From the NCBI RefSeq assembly GCF_003696215.1, contig NZ_RFFG01000021.1, positions 44,079-108,078 of the forward strand: a DNA stretch of 64,000 nt. The letters run 5' to 3'. Position 1 is the first letter of the stretch; each line of letters opens with the position of its first letter. The notes under the pieces were generated by a model. The model searched no databases and was not told the origin of the DNA. It worked only from the letters and a program-made list of their open reading frames with translations. The position numbers and the translations under genes are program-made. This document shows, piece by piece, positions 1-7,810 of the stretch. This DNA comes from Actinomadura harenae (lineage in GTDB: Bacteria; Actinomycetota; Actinomycetes; Streptosporangiales; Streptosporangiaceae).

Positions 1-598
1 GCGCCGCGCCGATGAGGCGTCCGGCGCCGGTGGCGGCCTTGTCCGCGCGGGCACGGTTCCCGTAGTGCCCCCACAGCAGCGCGCGCAGCACACGGCCGCC
101 GTCCAGCGGCGCACCCGGCAGCAGATTGAAGACGCCGAGCAGGAGGTTCGTCGCCGCGAGCCAGCCCAGGCTGAAGGCGAGCAGTCTCGGCGAATGCCAG
201 CCATTGGCCAGGACCGTGGCCACCCCGCACAGCAGGCCGAGCAAGAGGCTGGTCGCAGGCCCCGCGATCGCGATGGCCAGGTCACTGCGGGGAGTCGGGG
301 CCTCGGCCTCGAGCTCGGAGACACCGCCCAGCATCCACAACGTGATGCTCTTGACCCGGACGCCCGAACGGACCGCGACGACGCAGTGCGCCAACTCGTG
401 TGCCACCAGGCAGCAGAGGAACACCAGGGCCACCAGGAGCGCGGCCAGCAGGTACAGCGCCACCGGCAATCCCGGTTGGGCCGGGGGAAGCACGCCGTAG
501 GCCAGCCCCCAGGTGATCAGCGCCATGATCACCAACACCGACCAGTGCAGCCCGACCGGGATACCGGCGATCGTCCCCAGGCGAATGTTCTGCTTCAC
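1..598 (-). CDS. M50 family site-2 metalloprotease, 3' end beyond window
   Basis: Membrane-embedded zinc protease of the site-2 protease family, which cuts transmembrane segments of regulatory proteins. From a GTG at 598 the frame stays open to the window edge (199 residues seen). The zinc motif HELAH lies at residues 67-71 inside a hydrophobic helix, and the third metal ligand is in FNLLPGAPLDGGR at 157-169, as the family requires. At least four membrane segments are visible. Members of this length usually continue into a CBS-domain tail, which would lie outside the window, so the Rip3/Rv2625c-like subgroup is a guess. It may be the host gene next to the island or part of it; nothing here decides. 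Confidence 0.9.
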   Translation of the reverse strand, partial: MKQNIRLGTIAGIPVGLHWSVLVIMALITWGLAYGVLPPAQPGLPVALYLLAALLVALVFLCCLVAHELAHCVVAVRSGVRVKSITLWMLGGVSELEAEAPTPRSDLAIAIAGPATSLLLGLLCGVATVLANGWHSPRLLAFSLGWLAATNLLLGVFNLLPGAPLDGGRVLRALLWGHYGNRARADKAATGAGRLIGAA

Positions 599-670
599 GG
601 GACACCACCTCACCCTCCACCGTGCCACCCGCCACCGGACCAGCCCCGAATCGCCTCCCCCGGAGGGGCA

Positions 671-770
671 AACTGATCGCCCAGACCGACATCAGCCGTA
701 TCGCGAGGGACGCGACCAGCTGGGTGGCGCAACGCCCCGGCTCACTCTGTCCGTCTCTCGCGACGAATGA
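671..770 (+). pseudogene. Remnant of the small conserved AICE gene found intact at 10859-11191
   Basis: About 100 bases match the last part of the intact gene at 10859-11191, starting at the equivalent of 11091. The encoded stretch ISRIARDATSWVAQRP aligns with TSRIARDATIWMAQRP of the intact copy. The 5' two thirds are gone. It lies directly before the tail of the Nudix gene, as in a decayed copy of the same element module. Confidence 0.75.
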
Positions 771-777
771 GGCGCCC

Positions 778-1260
778 TCAGGCCAGGATCGGGCTCGCCG
801 GACGTGTCAGGTAGTGGCCGATGCGCAGTCGCATCGAGCGATCCATCCTGAGGGTTGCCGCCATCTCAGCGGGGACCCATACGACTTCACGTGACTCGTC
901 GCTGGGGAGGGGTGTGCCGCCGGTCGGGCGGGCGGTGAGCAGGATTGAGAACTCCTGTCGGACCTCGTCGTTGCTGGTGTAGTGGATGAGGTGTTTGGGG
1001 TCGGAGTAGAGGCCGACGAGTCCGGTGATCTCGCAGTCGATCCCGGTCTCCTCCTTGGTCTCGCGTACCCCGGCTTCGGCGATCGACTCGCCGAGGTCGA
1101 TGGCCCCGCCGGGAAGAGCCCAGTTGTCGTTGTCCGTCCGGCGGATCATGAGGATCTCGCCCTTGCCGTTGGCGACGACGACATTGACGGACGGGACGAG
1201 GCTGTTGGCCTTGGGGGCGTTCGGGTCGTCGTAGTAGTCGATCCTGCGTCCCATACTCAT
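778..1260 (-). CDS. Nudix hydrolase, Pif-like, copy 1
   Basis: 160-residue Nudix hydrolase. The Nudix box is complete (GGAIDLGESIAEAG followed by VRETKEETGI), so metal-dependent cleavage of a nucleoside diphosphate derivative is expected; the substrate is unknown. The protein is about 90% identical to the second copy at 11868-12344. In the AICE pSAM2, the Nudix-motif protein Pif blocks redundant transfer into cells that already carry the element; a similar role here is inference from the element context. The ATG at 1260 overlaps the stop of the upstream remnant (ATGA), the coupling also seen in the intact module. It is undamaged although its neighbours on both sides are remnants. Confidence 0.88.
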   Translation of the reverse strand: MSMGRRIDYYDDPNAPKANSLVPSVNVVVANGKGEILMIRRTDNDNWALPGGAIDLGESIAEAGVRETKEETGIDCEITGLVGLYSDPKHLIHYTSNDEVRQEFSILLTARPTGGTPLPSDESREVVWVPAEMAATLRMDRSMRLRIGHYLTRPASPILA

Positions 1261-1352
1261 GCCTCCCGCGCCAGGGGACCATTGCCGTCCCAGATACGTT
1301 CGAAGCTCTCGGGCGCGCGCTCACGATCCGCCGCCGGGGATCCTGCGCATGA
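1257..1352 (-). pseudogene. C-terminal remnant of an HTH-DUF5919 regulator
   Basis: This stretch matches the 3' end of the intact regulator gene at 12347-13093: the end encodes ESFERIWDGNGPLAREA, equivalent to ESFERVWEGAKHLAPEA. Upstream of that, a small deletion shifts the frame after the RRIPGG segment, and homology stops near 1352. It confirms that a regulator-Nudix pair like that of the intact element once stood here. Confidence 0.7.
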
Positions 1353-2085
1353 GCCGAGACGGGACGGGACGTAGAGCGAGAAGTCACCACAGACGCGCCG
1401 CTGTCGTGCCGATGCCCTCGGCGCCGTCGCGTCCCGCGACCTGGGGTGAGCCCGGAATGCCTTAGCCTACGGCGCAACCTCGATCGCGTCAGGTAATACC
1501 GTGATCGCGTTATGTCACGTTGGCATGTCTTCGATCACGTGCTCAGCACAGTCACAACCGCCTCGTCGGCCACGTGTCCGAAGTAGGGCTTGCCTGTTTG
1601 GCACGGATGCGATGCGGGCGAAGAGGAGAGGCACCCTGCTCTCCTCGACGCCTGCTTCCGCGTCGCGGTGTTCGCGTGGGCGGACCTGGGGCGGGTGTTG
1701 CGGCGATCGGCGTTCAGCCAGGCATCCAGTTCGCCGTGACTGGTGCCTCTGCCACCCGTCATGATCGACGAGCTCCCCGCATAGCAGCTGGACGTGTCGG
1801 CGAGCGAGGGAACTCGGTCTCAGAGGCGGGCCAGGTACCCGGCTTCCTCCTCTCCCCAGCGCTGGTCGGAGTGCTCGTCGAGATGGCGCTGCTCGTCGGT
1901 TGGGATCATTCGGCGAGTTTCTCGACACCAGGCGTTGGTTGCGGCTATTGAGTCCCTGCCCGTGTGCCATGCGCTGCACTGCTGCCCGGAGTACAGCAGT
2001 TGATCCTGAGCGCCTGCGGTCGGGTGTCCGACGGGGAAGACTCGTATGGAGACGGTCGATGGGCGTTGGCGGGAGGCGGTACGAG
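1353..2085. other. Intergenic stretch, no supported gene
   Basis: Open frames on both strands here have low-complexity Arg/Ser/Pro-rich translations, no recognisable domain and no convincing ribosome binding site. A poorly supported 29-codon frame exists on the minus strand (1820-1909). The end near 2071 carries the ribosome binding site of the PucR-type gene. The stretch is probably decayed element DNA. Confidence 0.5.
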
Positions 2086-3573
2086 ATGACAGCCGGCCTT
2101 GGTGACGGGCGACCGGCCACCCAATCCGAGACGGTACGACGGTTGGTGACCAGACCGGACGGGCTGCAGGCTCTGTTGCGGTGGCTCGCGTCGCAGATCA
2201 ACGGCTATGTGGTTCTGGCGGACGCGAAGGGAGAACCCCTTCAAGCGTCCCCCCGGTGGCCGACGGAACTTCTTGCGGACGCGAGGGAAGGGATCCGGCG
2301 CGTGGCCACGGGGAAGGCCGCGTCGGCGACCGTCGACACCGCCTCGCACACCGTGTGGGTCTCGACGGCCGGTGGTGAGGACCCGCCGCTCATCCTGGTC
2401 GTCGCGTCCGGCAAACCCTTCTCCTCCCAGCGGCGAAAGCTGATATCGGAGGCATCCGGATACCTGTGGCTACGGTGGCGGCTGGAGGAACTCCAACGGC
2501 ACAGCGAACGGATTGAACTGGCGAACGAGCAGAGCCATGAAGCGGCGTTGCAGCTCCTACTGGTCGGGGATTCCGCCGCGGCCCGCCGCGTCACCCAGGC
2601 GCTGGGCTCGTTCCTGCCCGAAGTCACGCGCGTCTGCATCATCGAGTGCCCGCCCCGGCTCAGGGACGAATGCCTCAAGGAGTGTGAGCAGGCCATTCAC
2701 GGCCGCGTATGGCTGGTCCGCTGCCCCGTGTACACCCGCCACCTCATCATCCTGGCTCCGCCAAAGCGTGAGGACGCGTCCGACCCCTTGGACGAGGCGT
2801 TGGGGGCCATCGTGGCCAACCGGCGGAACTGTTACGTGGGCATAGGCCAGGCGGTGCATCTTCGCGACATCGAGACGGGGTACGAACAGGCGTTTCACGC
2901 GCTCGCGGTCGCGAGGAACAGCGCCGAGCGGCATGCCACCTTCAGCCCGCGCGACGAGCTGGCGTCCCTTATCGGCCCGGTCGGCCGCCGGTGGGCGGCC
3001 GGCCGAATCCAGCCGCTGCTCGATCACCGTCCGCGTCGCGCCCAGGATCCGGACACCGCCGAGCTTCAGACGACCTTCGCCTCGTGGCTGAACTTCTCCA
3101 CCCGAGCGCCCCGGCAGCTGAAGATCCACCGCAACACCCTGGCCGGCAGGCTGCGGCTCATCGCCGACCTCCTCGACTGCGACCTCGACGACCTCGCCAC
3201 CCTGGCCGAACTCCACCTGGCGCAGCGCCTCCTCAGCCAGCCCCGGCGGGCAGGGGAGTTCGACGACGTCTCCGACGAGGTGTCCCTGGACCGGCTCCTC
3301 GGCGCACCGCACGTCGTCCGGTGGGCGCAGAACCGCCTGTCCGATGTCGGGAAGAGTGATCCGCGCCTACTGCACACGCTGCGGGTCTGGCTCGGCAATA
3401 ACGGACACCTGCCCAGCACCGCACGCTCACTGCGACTCTCGGTCCCGGCCACACGCAAACGGATCCTCCGCGTCGAGCAGATCCTCGAGCGGTCCCTGCT
3501 CAATGCCCCGTCCGCGCTCTGCGACATGCAACTCGCCATCCGCATCGTCGACGGCCGCGACGAAAAGGGGTGA
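2086..3573 (+). CDS. PucR/CdaR-type transcriptional regulator with two C-terminal HTH segments
   Basis: 495-residue cytoplasmic DNA-binding regulator. The N-terminal part resembles a sensor domain (YVVLADAKGEPL at about 37-48), a GGDEF-like central region follows, and the C-terminal PucR HTH is clear (LKIHRNTLAGRLRLIADLL, about residues 345-363). A second HTH-like segment follows near the end (HLPSTARSLRLSVPATRKRI), which is unusual next to family members that stop after the first. The ATG at 2086 is preceded by GGGAGGCGG seven bases upstream, so the longer frame from 1900 is rejected. It stands alone between remnants, so its effector and targets cannot be inferred; it may be cargo of the decayed element. 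Confidence 0.85.
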   Translation: MTAGLGDGRPATQSETVRRLVTRPDGLQALLRWLASQINGYVVLADAKGEPLQASPRWPTELLADAREGIRRVATGKAASATVDTASHTVWVSTAGGEDPPLILVVASGKPFSSQRRKLISEASGYLWLRWRLEELQRHSERIELANEQSHEAALQLLLVGDSAAARRVTQALGSFLPEVTRVCIIECPPRLRDECLKECEQAIHGRVWLVRCPVYTRHLIILAPPKREDASDPLDEALGAIVANRRNCYVGIGQAVHLRDIETGYEQAFHALAVARNSAERHATFSPRDELASLIGPVGRRWAAGRIQPLLDHRPRRAQDPDTAELQTTFASWLNFSTRAPRQLKIHRNTLAGRLRLIADLLDCDLDDLATLAELHLAQRLLSQPRRAGEFDDVSDEVSLDRLLGAPHVVRWAQNRLSDVGKSDPRLLHTLRVWLGNNGHLPSTARSLRLSVPATRKRILRVEQILERSLLNAPSALCDMQLAIRIVDGRDEKG

Positions 3574-3999
3574 CCGAAGCCCGCTCCTCGCCCCCGCGCC
3601 TATCCCGTCCTCATTCATCGAAACGAAACCGGCCGTGTCCGTCACTGTGCAAACGCAACCTGGCGAGCTCCACCTCGAAGCGGCAGAGTTCTGAGTGTCT
3701 CAACGCAGGGCGGCCCGGAACTCGCCGGGCGGCTCGCAACCAAACACCCGGATCACCCCCGCCTCATCATCGATCCTTACGTGAAGGTGTGCCGATTCGC
3801 GCCTTCACCGCCTCGGGGGCATGGTCGATGACGTCGGCGTCGAGGAGCCGTCGGGTTCAGGGGAGGGGGCGGACGGTGCACCCCCTCCCTGAACCGGACG
3901 CCCTCCTCCCCTTCAACTCGGGCGGAGGTGGCCGGGGCACATGGGGGTCCGTTGATTACCCGGGACAAGGCGAATGACGGCCGCAGGACCTTCGTCCTC
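3574..3999. other. Intergenic stretch, no supported gene
   Basis: No frame here has actinomycete-like third-position bias with a recognisable product. The last 100 bases presumably hold the promoter of the EACC1-like gene, and AGGAC lies 11 bases before its ATG. No element homology was recognised by eye. Confidence 0.45.
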
Positions 4000-4383
4000 A
4001 TGTCGGCCGACCATGCCGAGCACCTGACGCTCCGGCTGCCTGACGCCGAGGCCGGAGAACTCCGCGCACATCTGTCCGGCCATGGCTTCCGTCTCCCGAC
4101 AGGTGACGCGCGCGCTGTGGTGACCGAGGTCCTCGTGGCCACCGCAGGCAGCGCCGCCGCGTGGACGGCGGTGGGGGGCACGGTCGTCGCCTACCTCCGC
4201 CGGAACAAGGGGGTGGCGTTCCGGTGCGAGGTGGAGGGCAGGATGTTCATCGCGCACGGCTACTCGATGCGAGAGGTAAGGGAGCTCTCCAAGGCCGTGC
4301 TGAGCCTGATTCGCAAGAGCAACGGCCGGGACGGAGAGGAAGGCCGCTCGATGCGTCCACCCGGCCTGGACAGCCTGACGTAG
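4000..4383 (+). CDS. EACC1-like conflict-system component, standing alone
   Basis: 127-residue protein with a charged N-terminal strand (LTLRLPDAEAGELRAHL), a linker, then a hydrophobic segment with TAVGGTVVAYLRR and a final strand-helix unit (VRELSKAVLSLI). This order matches the effector-associated constant component EACC1 of actinobacterial conflict systems, which couples to trypsin-like, caspase-like or other effectors encoded next to it. The ATG at 4000 is chosen because the family fold starts right there; a GTG at 3928 is in frame. No effector partner gene lies next to it: it sits between a gap and an integrase remnant. The family call rests on pattern, not on a search. Confidence 0.6.
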   Translation: MSADHAEHLTLRLPDAEAGELRAHLSGHGFRLPTGDARAVVTEVLVATAGSAAAWTAVGGTVVAYLRRNKGVAFRCEVEGRMFIAHGYSMREVRELSKAVLSLIRKSNGRDGEEGRSMRPPGLDSLT

Positions 4384-4411
4384 CACCCCAAGGGGCCTCG
4401 CCTACTCGGAG

Positions 4412-4625
4412 CCTCGATCGTGAGTGACAGTGGTGCTCCGGTCGAGACGATCGCGACCCCATCGGGCACGCCGGGACGTCGGTGGCCGAGAAGGTCCACC
4501 GGTATCAGTTCGAGTCCGTGATCACCCGGGGCGCGCAGACGACGCACGGCATCTTTGGCGACGGCCCCGAGAAGAAGATCCGACGTTCCCAGGGGCGTCG
4601 GACTGCGTCCGTGAAGCGCGCGTGA
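4412..4625 (+). pseudogene. Tyrosine integrase C-terminal remnant
   Basis: About 210 bases match the last part of the intact integrase (17640-17858), from SIVSDSGAPVETIA to the C-terminal Arg-rich tail. A one-base deletion next to the active-site LVGHAG motif shifts the frame, and everything upstream is missing. It stands in the same orientation and at the same distance from an att copy as the intact integrase, so it is the end of a dead sister element. Confidence 0.88.
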
Positions 4626-4660
4626 CGGTGGCTCCCCGCCCGTGCCTGGAGAAGCAGAAA

Positions 4661-4687
4661 GGCCGATTCCGTGTTCGGAATCAGCCT
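4661..4687 (+). terminator. Hairpin before the left att copy
   Basis: GATTCCG (4665-4671) pairs with CGGAATC (4676-4682) across a TGTT loop, flanked by GGCC and AGCC. A related hairpin stands at the same place before the other two att copies, so it probably ended integrase transcription. Confidence 0.55.
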
Positions 4688-4703
4688 CTGAGCTGGTGGT
4701 GCA

Positions 4704-4748
4704 GGGTGGGCGATACTGGGTTCGAACCAGTGACCTCTTCGGTGTGAA
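4704..4748. repeat. att copy 1 (3' half of tRNA-Val)
   Basis: 45 bases identical to 17949-17993, covering the T arm, variable loop and anticodon-side part of tRNA-Val in the same orientation. The rest of a tRNA is absent, so this is a recombination scar and not a tRNA gene. The core includes GGGCGATACTGGGTTCGAAC. Confidence 0.9.
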
Positions 4749-4891
4749 TTATCGGCGCATGATCATCAGCCCTCGCCAGACACCCCTCCGCCAGCACCTT
4801 CGATGTCTCCACGCGTCTCGCCAAGCCCCGTCAGATCGACTGCGGTTGCTGTACGGCGTAGCTGTACGAGCCTGGCCAACGAGTCGCGTGA

Positions 4892-5758
4892 TCACCGCCA
4901 ATCGGTGTCCTTGAGCTTCGACTTGTCGATCGGGACGATCCGCAGGCAATCGAGCGGCTGACGACGCGTGGGGTGGACGACCTCGATCCACTCGACGCCT
5001 TCGTGCTCGTGAAAACAGAAAGGGGCTGTATGGAGGTACCGGCAGCCGAAGCTGGTGAAGTAGGGAGTGACGGGGTGATTGGGGCTCATGTCCCGGCCGT
5101 GGAGGTGGATCGTCAGCGGGTCGATGCCCTGCTGTTCCCAGTGTCTGATCACGGCATGTGCCGCTCGGTGAAGCGGGCTCTCCGGTTTCCAGCGCCGACC
5201 TATCAACCTCGCCACATAGGGGCTTGAAACCCGTGCGTCTTCGAGAAGTACTCGTTCGATCTTGACAGACTCTGCCTCCACGGCGGCGACCAGGTGTTCT
5301 CGGAGCCCCAAAGGCAGCCATCGGTCGAGGCCTTCGAACTCGGGCAGCATCGCATCTCGGGGAGCTCGGCCCGCTGTCGGATCGACTGGGATCGCATGGA
5401 GCCGGTCGAGAGCCGTCCGCAGTGTGTCGCCTCTGCGCCATAGCGTCAGGAGGTCGAAGTCGGATTCTCTGCGGAAGTTGAAGAGCATCTGGCAGCCGCG
5501 GCGACGTTGAAGAAGCGGTTGGCGGAACATCCGATACGGATCCAGCCCCTTCGCATGCATCGATACAGCCCTGGACGCCCACTCCGTGGTGGTCTCGTAC
5601 TCGACGTCCATGTCGACGTCATGGGGCTCGAGCGCGCCACGCGCGAACGAGCCGAAGACGTTGACCTCGGTCACGAGGGTGAGTGGCCACTCGGCCTTCC
5701 GGGCATCGAGGTTGCGGAGCACGTGCTCCAGCAGTTCAGTCGCTCGTTCTCGCCGCAT
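4892..5758 (-). CDS. Nucleotidyltransferase-fold protein
   Basis: 288 residues. The N-terminal part holds the polymerase-beta/MNT nucleotidyltransferase signature (VFGSFARGALEPHDVDMDVE, about residues 34-53) with GSFARG and the D-x-D metal ligands, so it should transfer a nucleotide or phosphoryl group to an unknown target. The remainder (DPLTIHLHGRDMSPNHP and so on) was not recognised. The ATG at 5758 follows AGGGGCC; a longer frame to 5803 lacks such a site. It is a single gene between two att copies, which suggests accessory, perhaps defensive, cargo. A role as antitoxin-like AMPylase or resistance enzyme is possible but not shown. Confidence 0.7.
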   Translation of the reverse strand: MRRERATELLEHVLRNLDARKAEWPLTLVTEVNVFGSFARGALEPHDVDMDVEYETTTEWASRAVSMHAKGLDPYRMFRQPLLQRRRGCQMLFNFRRESDFDLLTLWRRGDTLRTALDRLHAIPVDPTAGRAPRDAMLPEFEGLDRWLPLGLREHLVAAVEAESVKIERVLLEDARVSSPYVARLIGRRWKPESPLHRAAHAVIRHWEQQGIDPLTIHLHGRDMSPNHPVTPYFTSFGCRYLHTAPFCFHEHEGVEWIEVVHPTRRQPLDCLRIVPIDKSKLKDTDWR

Positions 5759-6000
5759 GGCCCCTAGTCTGCAACGCTTTAGCTGCCGGGGAGCGAGAAG
5801 CACGGAATGCGGCGGTTAGTAATGCCCTGACCGGCACGGCGCGCCCCCCGGACGATCAACTCCTTCGGGGCCGCTGGTGTGTACAGGGCCGGCGGGGACG
5901 AGCTGGCCGCCACGGCACTCTCGTCGGCCTATACATCGGCCCTGTGGAACCAGCCTCGGCTTATCTCGCGATCCATCATGGACATCTACCTCTCGAACGG

Positions 6001-6615
6001 TCAGGATTCTGCTCCAAGCAGCTCTTTGCGAATCGTCCGTCTTGTCTTAGCTACTTTCACCTGAAAATCCTGACGCGACTCCCAGACTTCGGATTGCGCT
6101 CTGCGGTAATCGCCCTGTTTTTCTTTTGGTGCTTCCCTGTTTGTATTAGCGACACTTGCTCCAAAGCACAGCTTGGATGATATCCCTCCAAGGGAGTAGA
6201 TGAGTTCACGGACTTCTTCGCTCCAGCAGTAGCTCAGCCGGGAAACGGCTAGCGGAGGGCGAAGGGTCTCCCATGGCCAATCATCAACGATCTTGCGTGC
6301 GGCCTCTCGATGCTCCGGGCCATCGGCGCAGATGTGCCCCCAGGGCTCATCTATCAGACGTTCCATGCCGTCTAGCCACTCCGTTACAGCCTCATAGGCG
6401 GTTTCAAGCTTTTGTCGACAGAACTTGTCCTCTTCGATTGCCCGCTGCGCCTGGAACTGGCGGTCCGCCAGCTCAATCTGGGTTCGTGCCTGAACATCAG
6501 CGACCTGCAACGAGGCTCGACTCTGGCGTCGTCCAACGAGGTAGCTCGTCAACCCACCTACAACGCCAGCGGTGCCGAGAGAGGACAGGACTTGGGGGAG
6601 CCACGACGGAGTCAT
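6001..6615 (-). CDS. Small membrane-anchored protein with charged helical region
   Basis: 204 residues, function unknown. One N-terminal membrane segment (about 4-25, VLSSLGTAGVVGGLTSYLVG) is followed by a long Arg/Glu/Gln-rich helix (RASLQVADVQARTQIELADR) and a mixed C-terminal domain. This layout, a short glycine-rich hairpin in the membrane plus a charged helix, is frequent among small accessory proteins of actinomycete elements. The ATG at 6615 is the first start just before the membrane segment; GTG starts upstream are possible. Codon use is less GC-biased than in neighbours, suggesting recent transfer. Confidence 0.6.
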   Translation of the reverse strand: MTPSWLPQVLSSLGTAGVVGGLTSYLVGRRQSRASLQVADVQARTQIELADRQFQAQRAIEEDKFCRQKLETAYEAVTEWLDGMERLIDEPWGHICADGPEHREAARKIVDDWPWETLRPPLAVSRLSYCWSEEVRELIYSLGGISSKLCFGASVANTNREAPKEKQGDYRRAQSEVWESRQDFQVKVAKTRRTIRKELLGAES

Positions 6616-7008
6616 TCCCCCATGCTGCCGCGCAGAACCGATCGGGACATGAGAAACGCCAACCACGGAGCGTCCCGCCCCGATCCAGCTGATGGCTGAG
6701 CCCCACACCCGCCTGCCAGATGACGATGCGACGAGGCCACACAGCCACTTGGTTCAGCGGCGTGATCTATTCCGGCAGCTCAGGCGCAGCATTGGGCCAT
6801 TCGCCGAAGTCGCGCGGGGGAGCGAGGATGCCGATGGGGCTGTCTGTCAGGAAGGGCCCTGGATGAGTGAAGCGCCCTGGGGTGGATGGAGGTTCGATTC
6901 CCTAACGTTAGTAGCTCACCTTGCTCGTAGGCATGTACGCAGAGCCGTCCCACATGTCTTGTCAGTCGGCGACGTTGTGTGCCACTCGAAGCCCAGCATC
7001 GGTGCCGA
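6616..7008. other. Intergenic stretch inside the att-bounded cassette
   Basis: No frame shows a recognisable product. A T-arm-like GGTTCGATTCC occurs near 6891 but no cloverleaf can be built around it. The divergent frames listed by length are low-complexity. Confidence 0.4.
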
Positions 7009-7320
7009 CTATCCCCCCAGGGCGAGCGCTGAATGGACTTGACGGCGAGAGTGCGAACGTCCTTGACGGCCTTGGTCGCGTCGGTGCCACGTGTCAGGCA
7101 CGTGAGGACGATCGCAAGCATGCGGGCGACTTGGAGGAAATCCGCATGAGCGTCGGCGCGTTGGGCGTCCTGCCTCATCCGCCGCTCGCGCGCGAACCGA
7201 TGCTCCTCGGCTTTCTGGCTCAGAAGCGCCGTCAGTGACACTCCGCCCAGCGCCCCCTGACAGAGTCGCGGCTGCGGTGATGAGGTTCGTCCACGGGAAC
7301 GCACGACACGACCGCTGCAC
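7009..7320 (-). pseudogene. Frameshifted small membrane protein
   Basis: From GTG 7320 the frame gives a membrane hairpin start (FPWTNLITAAATLSG). It then breaks at a run of five G (about 7256-7260), after which the other frame continues naturally with ALGGVSLTALLSQKAEEHRF and a charged helix. The layout is the same as that of the 6001-6615 protein, so the two may be related. Loss of one G would restore the frame. Where the gene once ended is unclear because the second frame also drifts near 7040. Confidence 0.45.
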
Positions 7321-7486
7321 CGAGCGGCCGACCAGCCTCCTCCAACGGCTGCAGAACGGGCTGCGCTGTTCGGGGTGGACCGCCCTTTGATCCGGCCGTC
7401 AGGTGCCGCTCTTGGTGTGGACGGTGCCGACGCCTGACGTTCGATCTCGCGGACGAACGACGGACAAACGACGGACAAACGATCAA

Positions 7487-7517
7487 AGGCCGGTTCCTGA
7501 TCTTCAGGAACCGGCCT
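7487..7517 (+). terminator. Perfect 14-bp hairpin before att copy 2
   Basis: AGGCCGGTTCCTGA (7487-7500) and its exact complement (7504-7517) enclose TCT. It occupies the same position relative to att as the hairpins at 4661 and 17905. Upstream, ACGACGGACAA occurs in tandem (7458-7480). Confidence 0.7.
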
Positions 7518-7533
7518 CTGAGCTGGTACTTCT

Positions 7534-7577
7534 GGTGGGCGATACTGGGTTCGAACCAGTGACCTCTTCGGTGTGAA
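7534..7577. repeat. att copy 2 (left end of the intact element)
   Basis: 44 bases identical to 17950-17993 in the tRNA-Val gene, in the same orientation. It forms the left boundary of the AICE-like element and the right boundary of the small cassette. Confidence 0.92.
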
Positions 7578-7759
7578 GCAACCAAGACGCATCCGACCAG
7601 GTCGCCCCAAGTCGAACGGGGAGCCCCCCACCTGCACCAACGCCCTGACCAAGTCCCGCTGGGTCGGAGGGAACCGAAGTGCATTGGCTCCCGAATCTGG
7701 CTCCCGTGGCTCCCCTGCGGGGGAGCCCATGGCGCAGGAACTGACCGCCTGAGAACGTC

Positions 7760-7800
7760 GGACGCCCCGTCGAGCCGCTGGCAGGCTCGACGGGGCGTCC
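7760..7800 (-). terminator. Perfect 17-bp terminator hairpin
   Basis: GGACGCCCCGTCGAGCC at 7760-7776 and its exact complement at 7784-7800 enclose a seven-base loop. It lies ten bases past the stop of the minus-strand regulator at 7811 and probably ends that transcript. Confidence 0.8.
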
Positions 7801-7810
7801 GCTTGATGGC

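Larger units (their letters stand above)
4704..7577. mobile_element. Integrase-less cassette between two att copies (CIME-like)
   Basis: 2.9 kb bounded by att copies in direct orientation. It carries a nucleotidyltransferase gene, a small membrane-anchored coiled protein, and a frameshifted relative of the latter. No integrase or excisionase is present, which fits a cis-mobilisable element that relies on a neighbour's recombinase. Bases are visibly less GC-rich around 5930-6250 than in the flanking DNA. Confidence 0.6.

Noticed and set aside
1515..2201. Minus-strand open frame of 228 codons and overlapping plus-strand frames
   Set aside because: No domain, no ribosome binding site, Arg/Ser-rich composition typical of chance frames in GC-rich DNA.
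6880..6920. T-arm-like GGTTCGATTCC followed by CTAACGTTAGTAGCTCACC, suggesting a tRNA or a fourth att copy
   Set aside because: No acceptor, D or anticodon arm can be paired around it and it does not match the tRNA-Val core.
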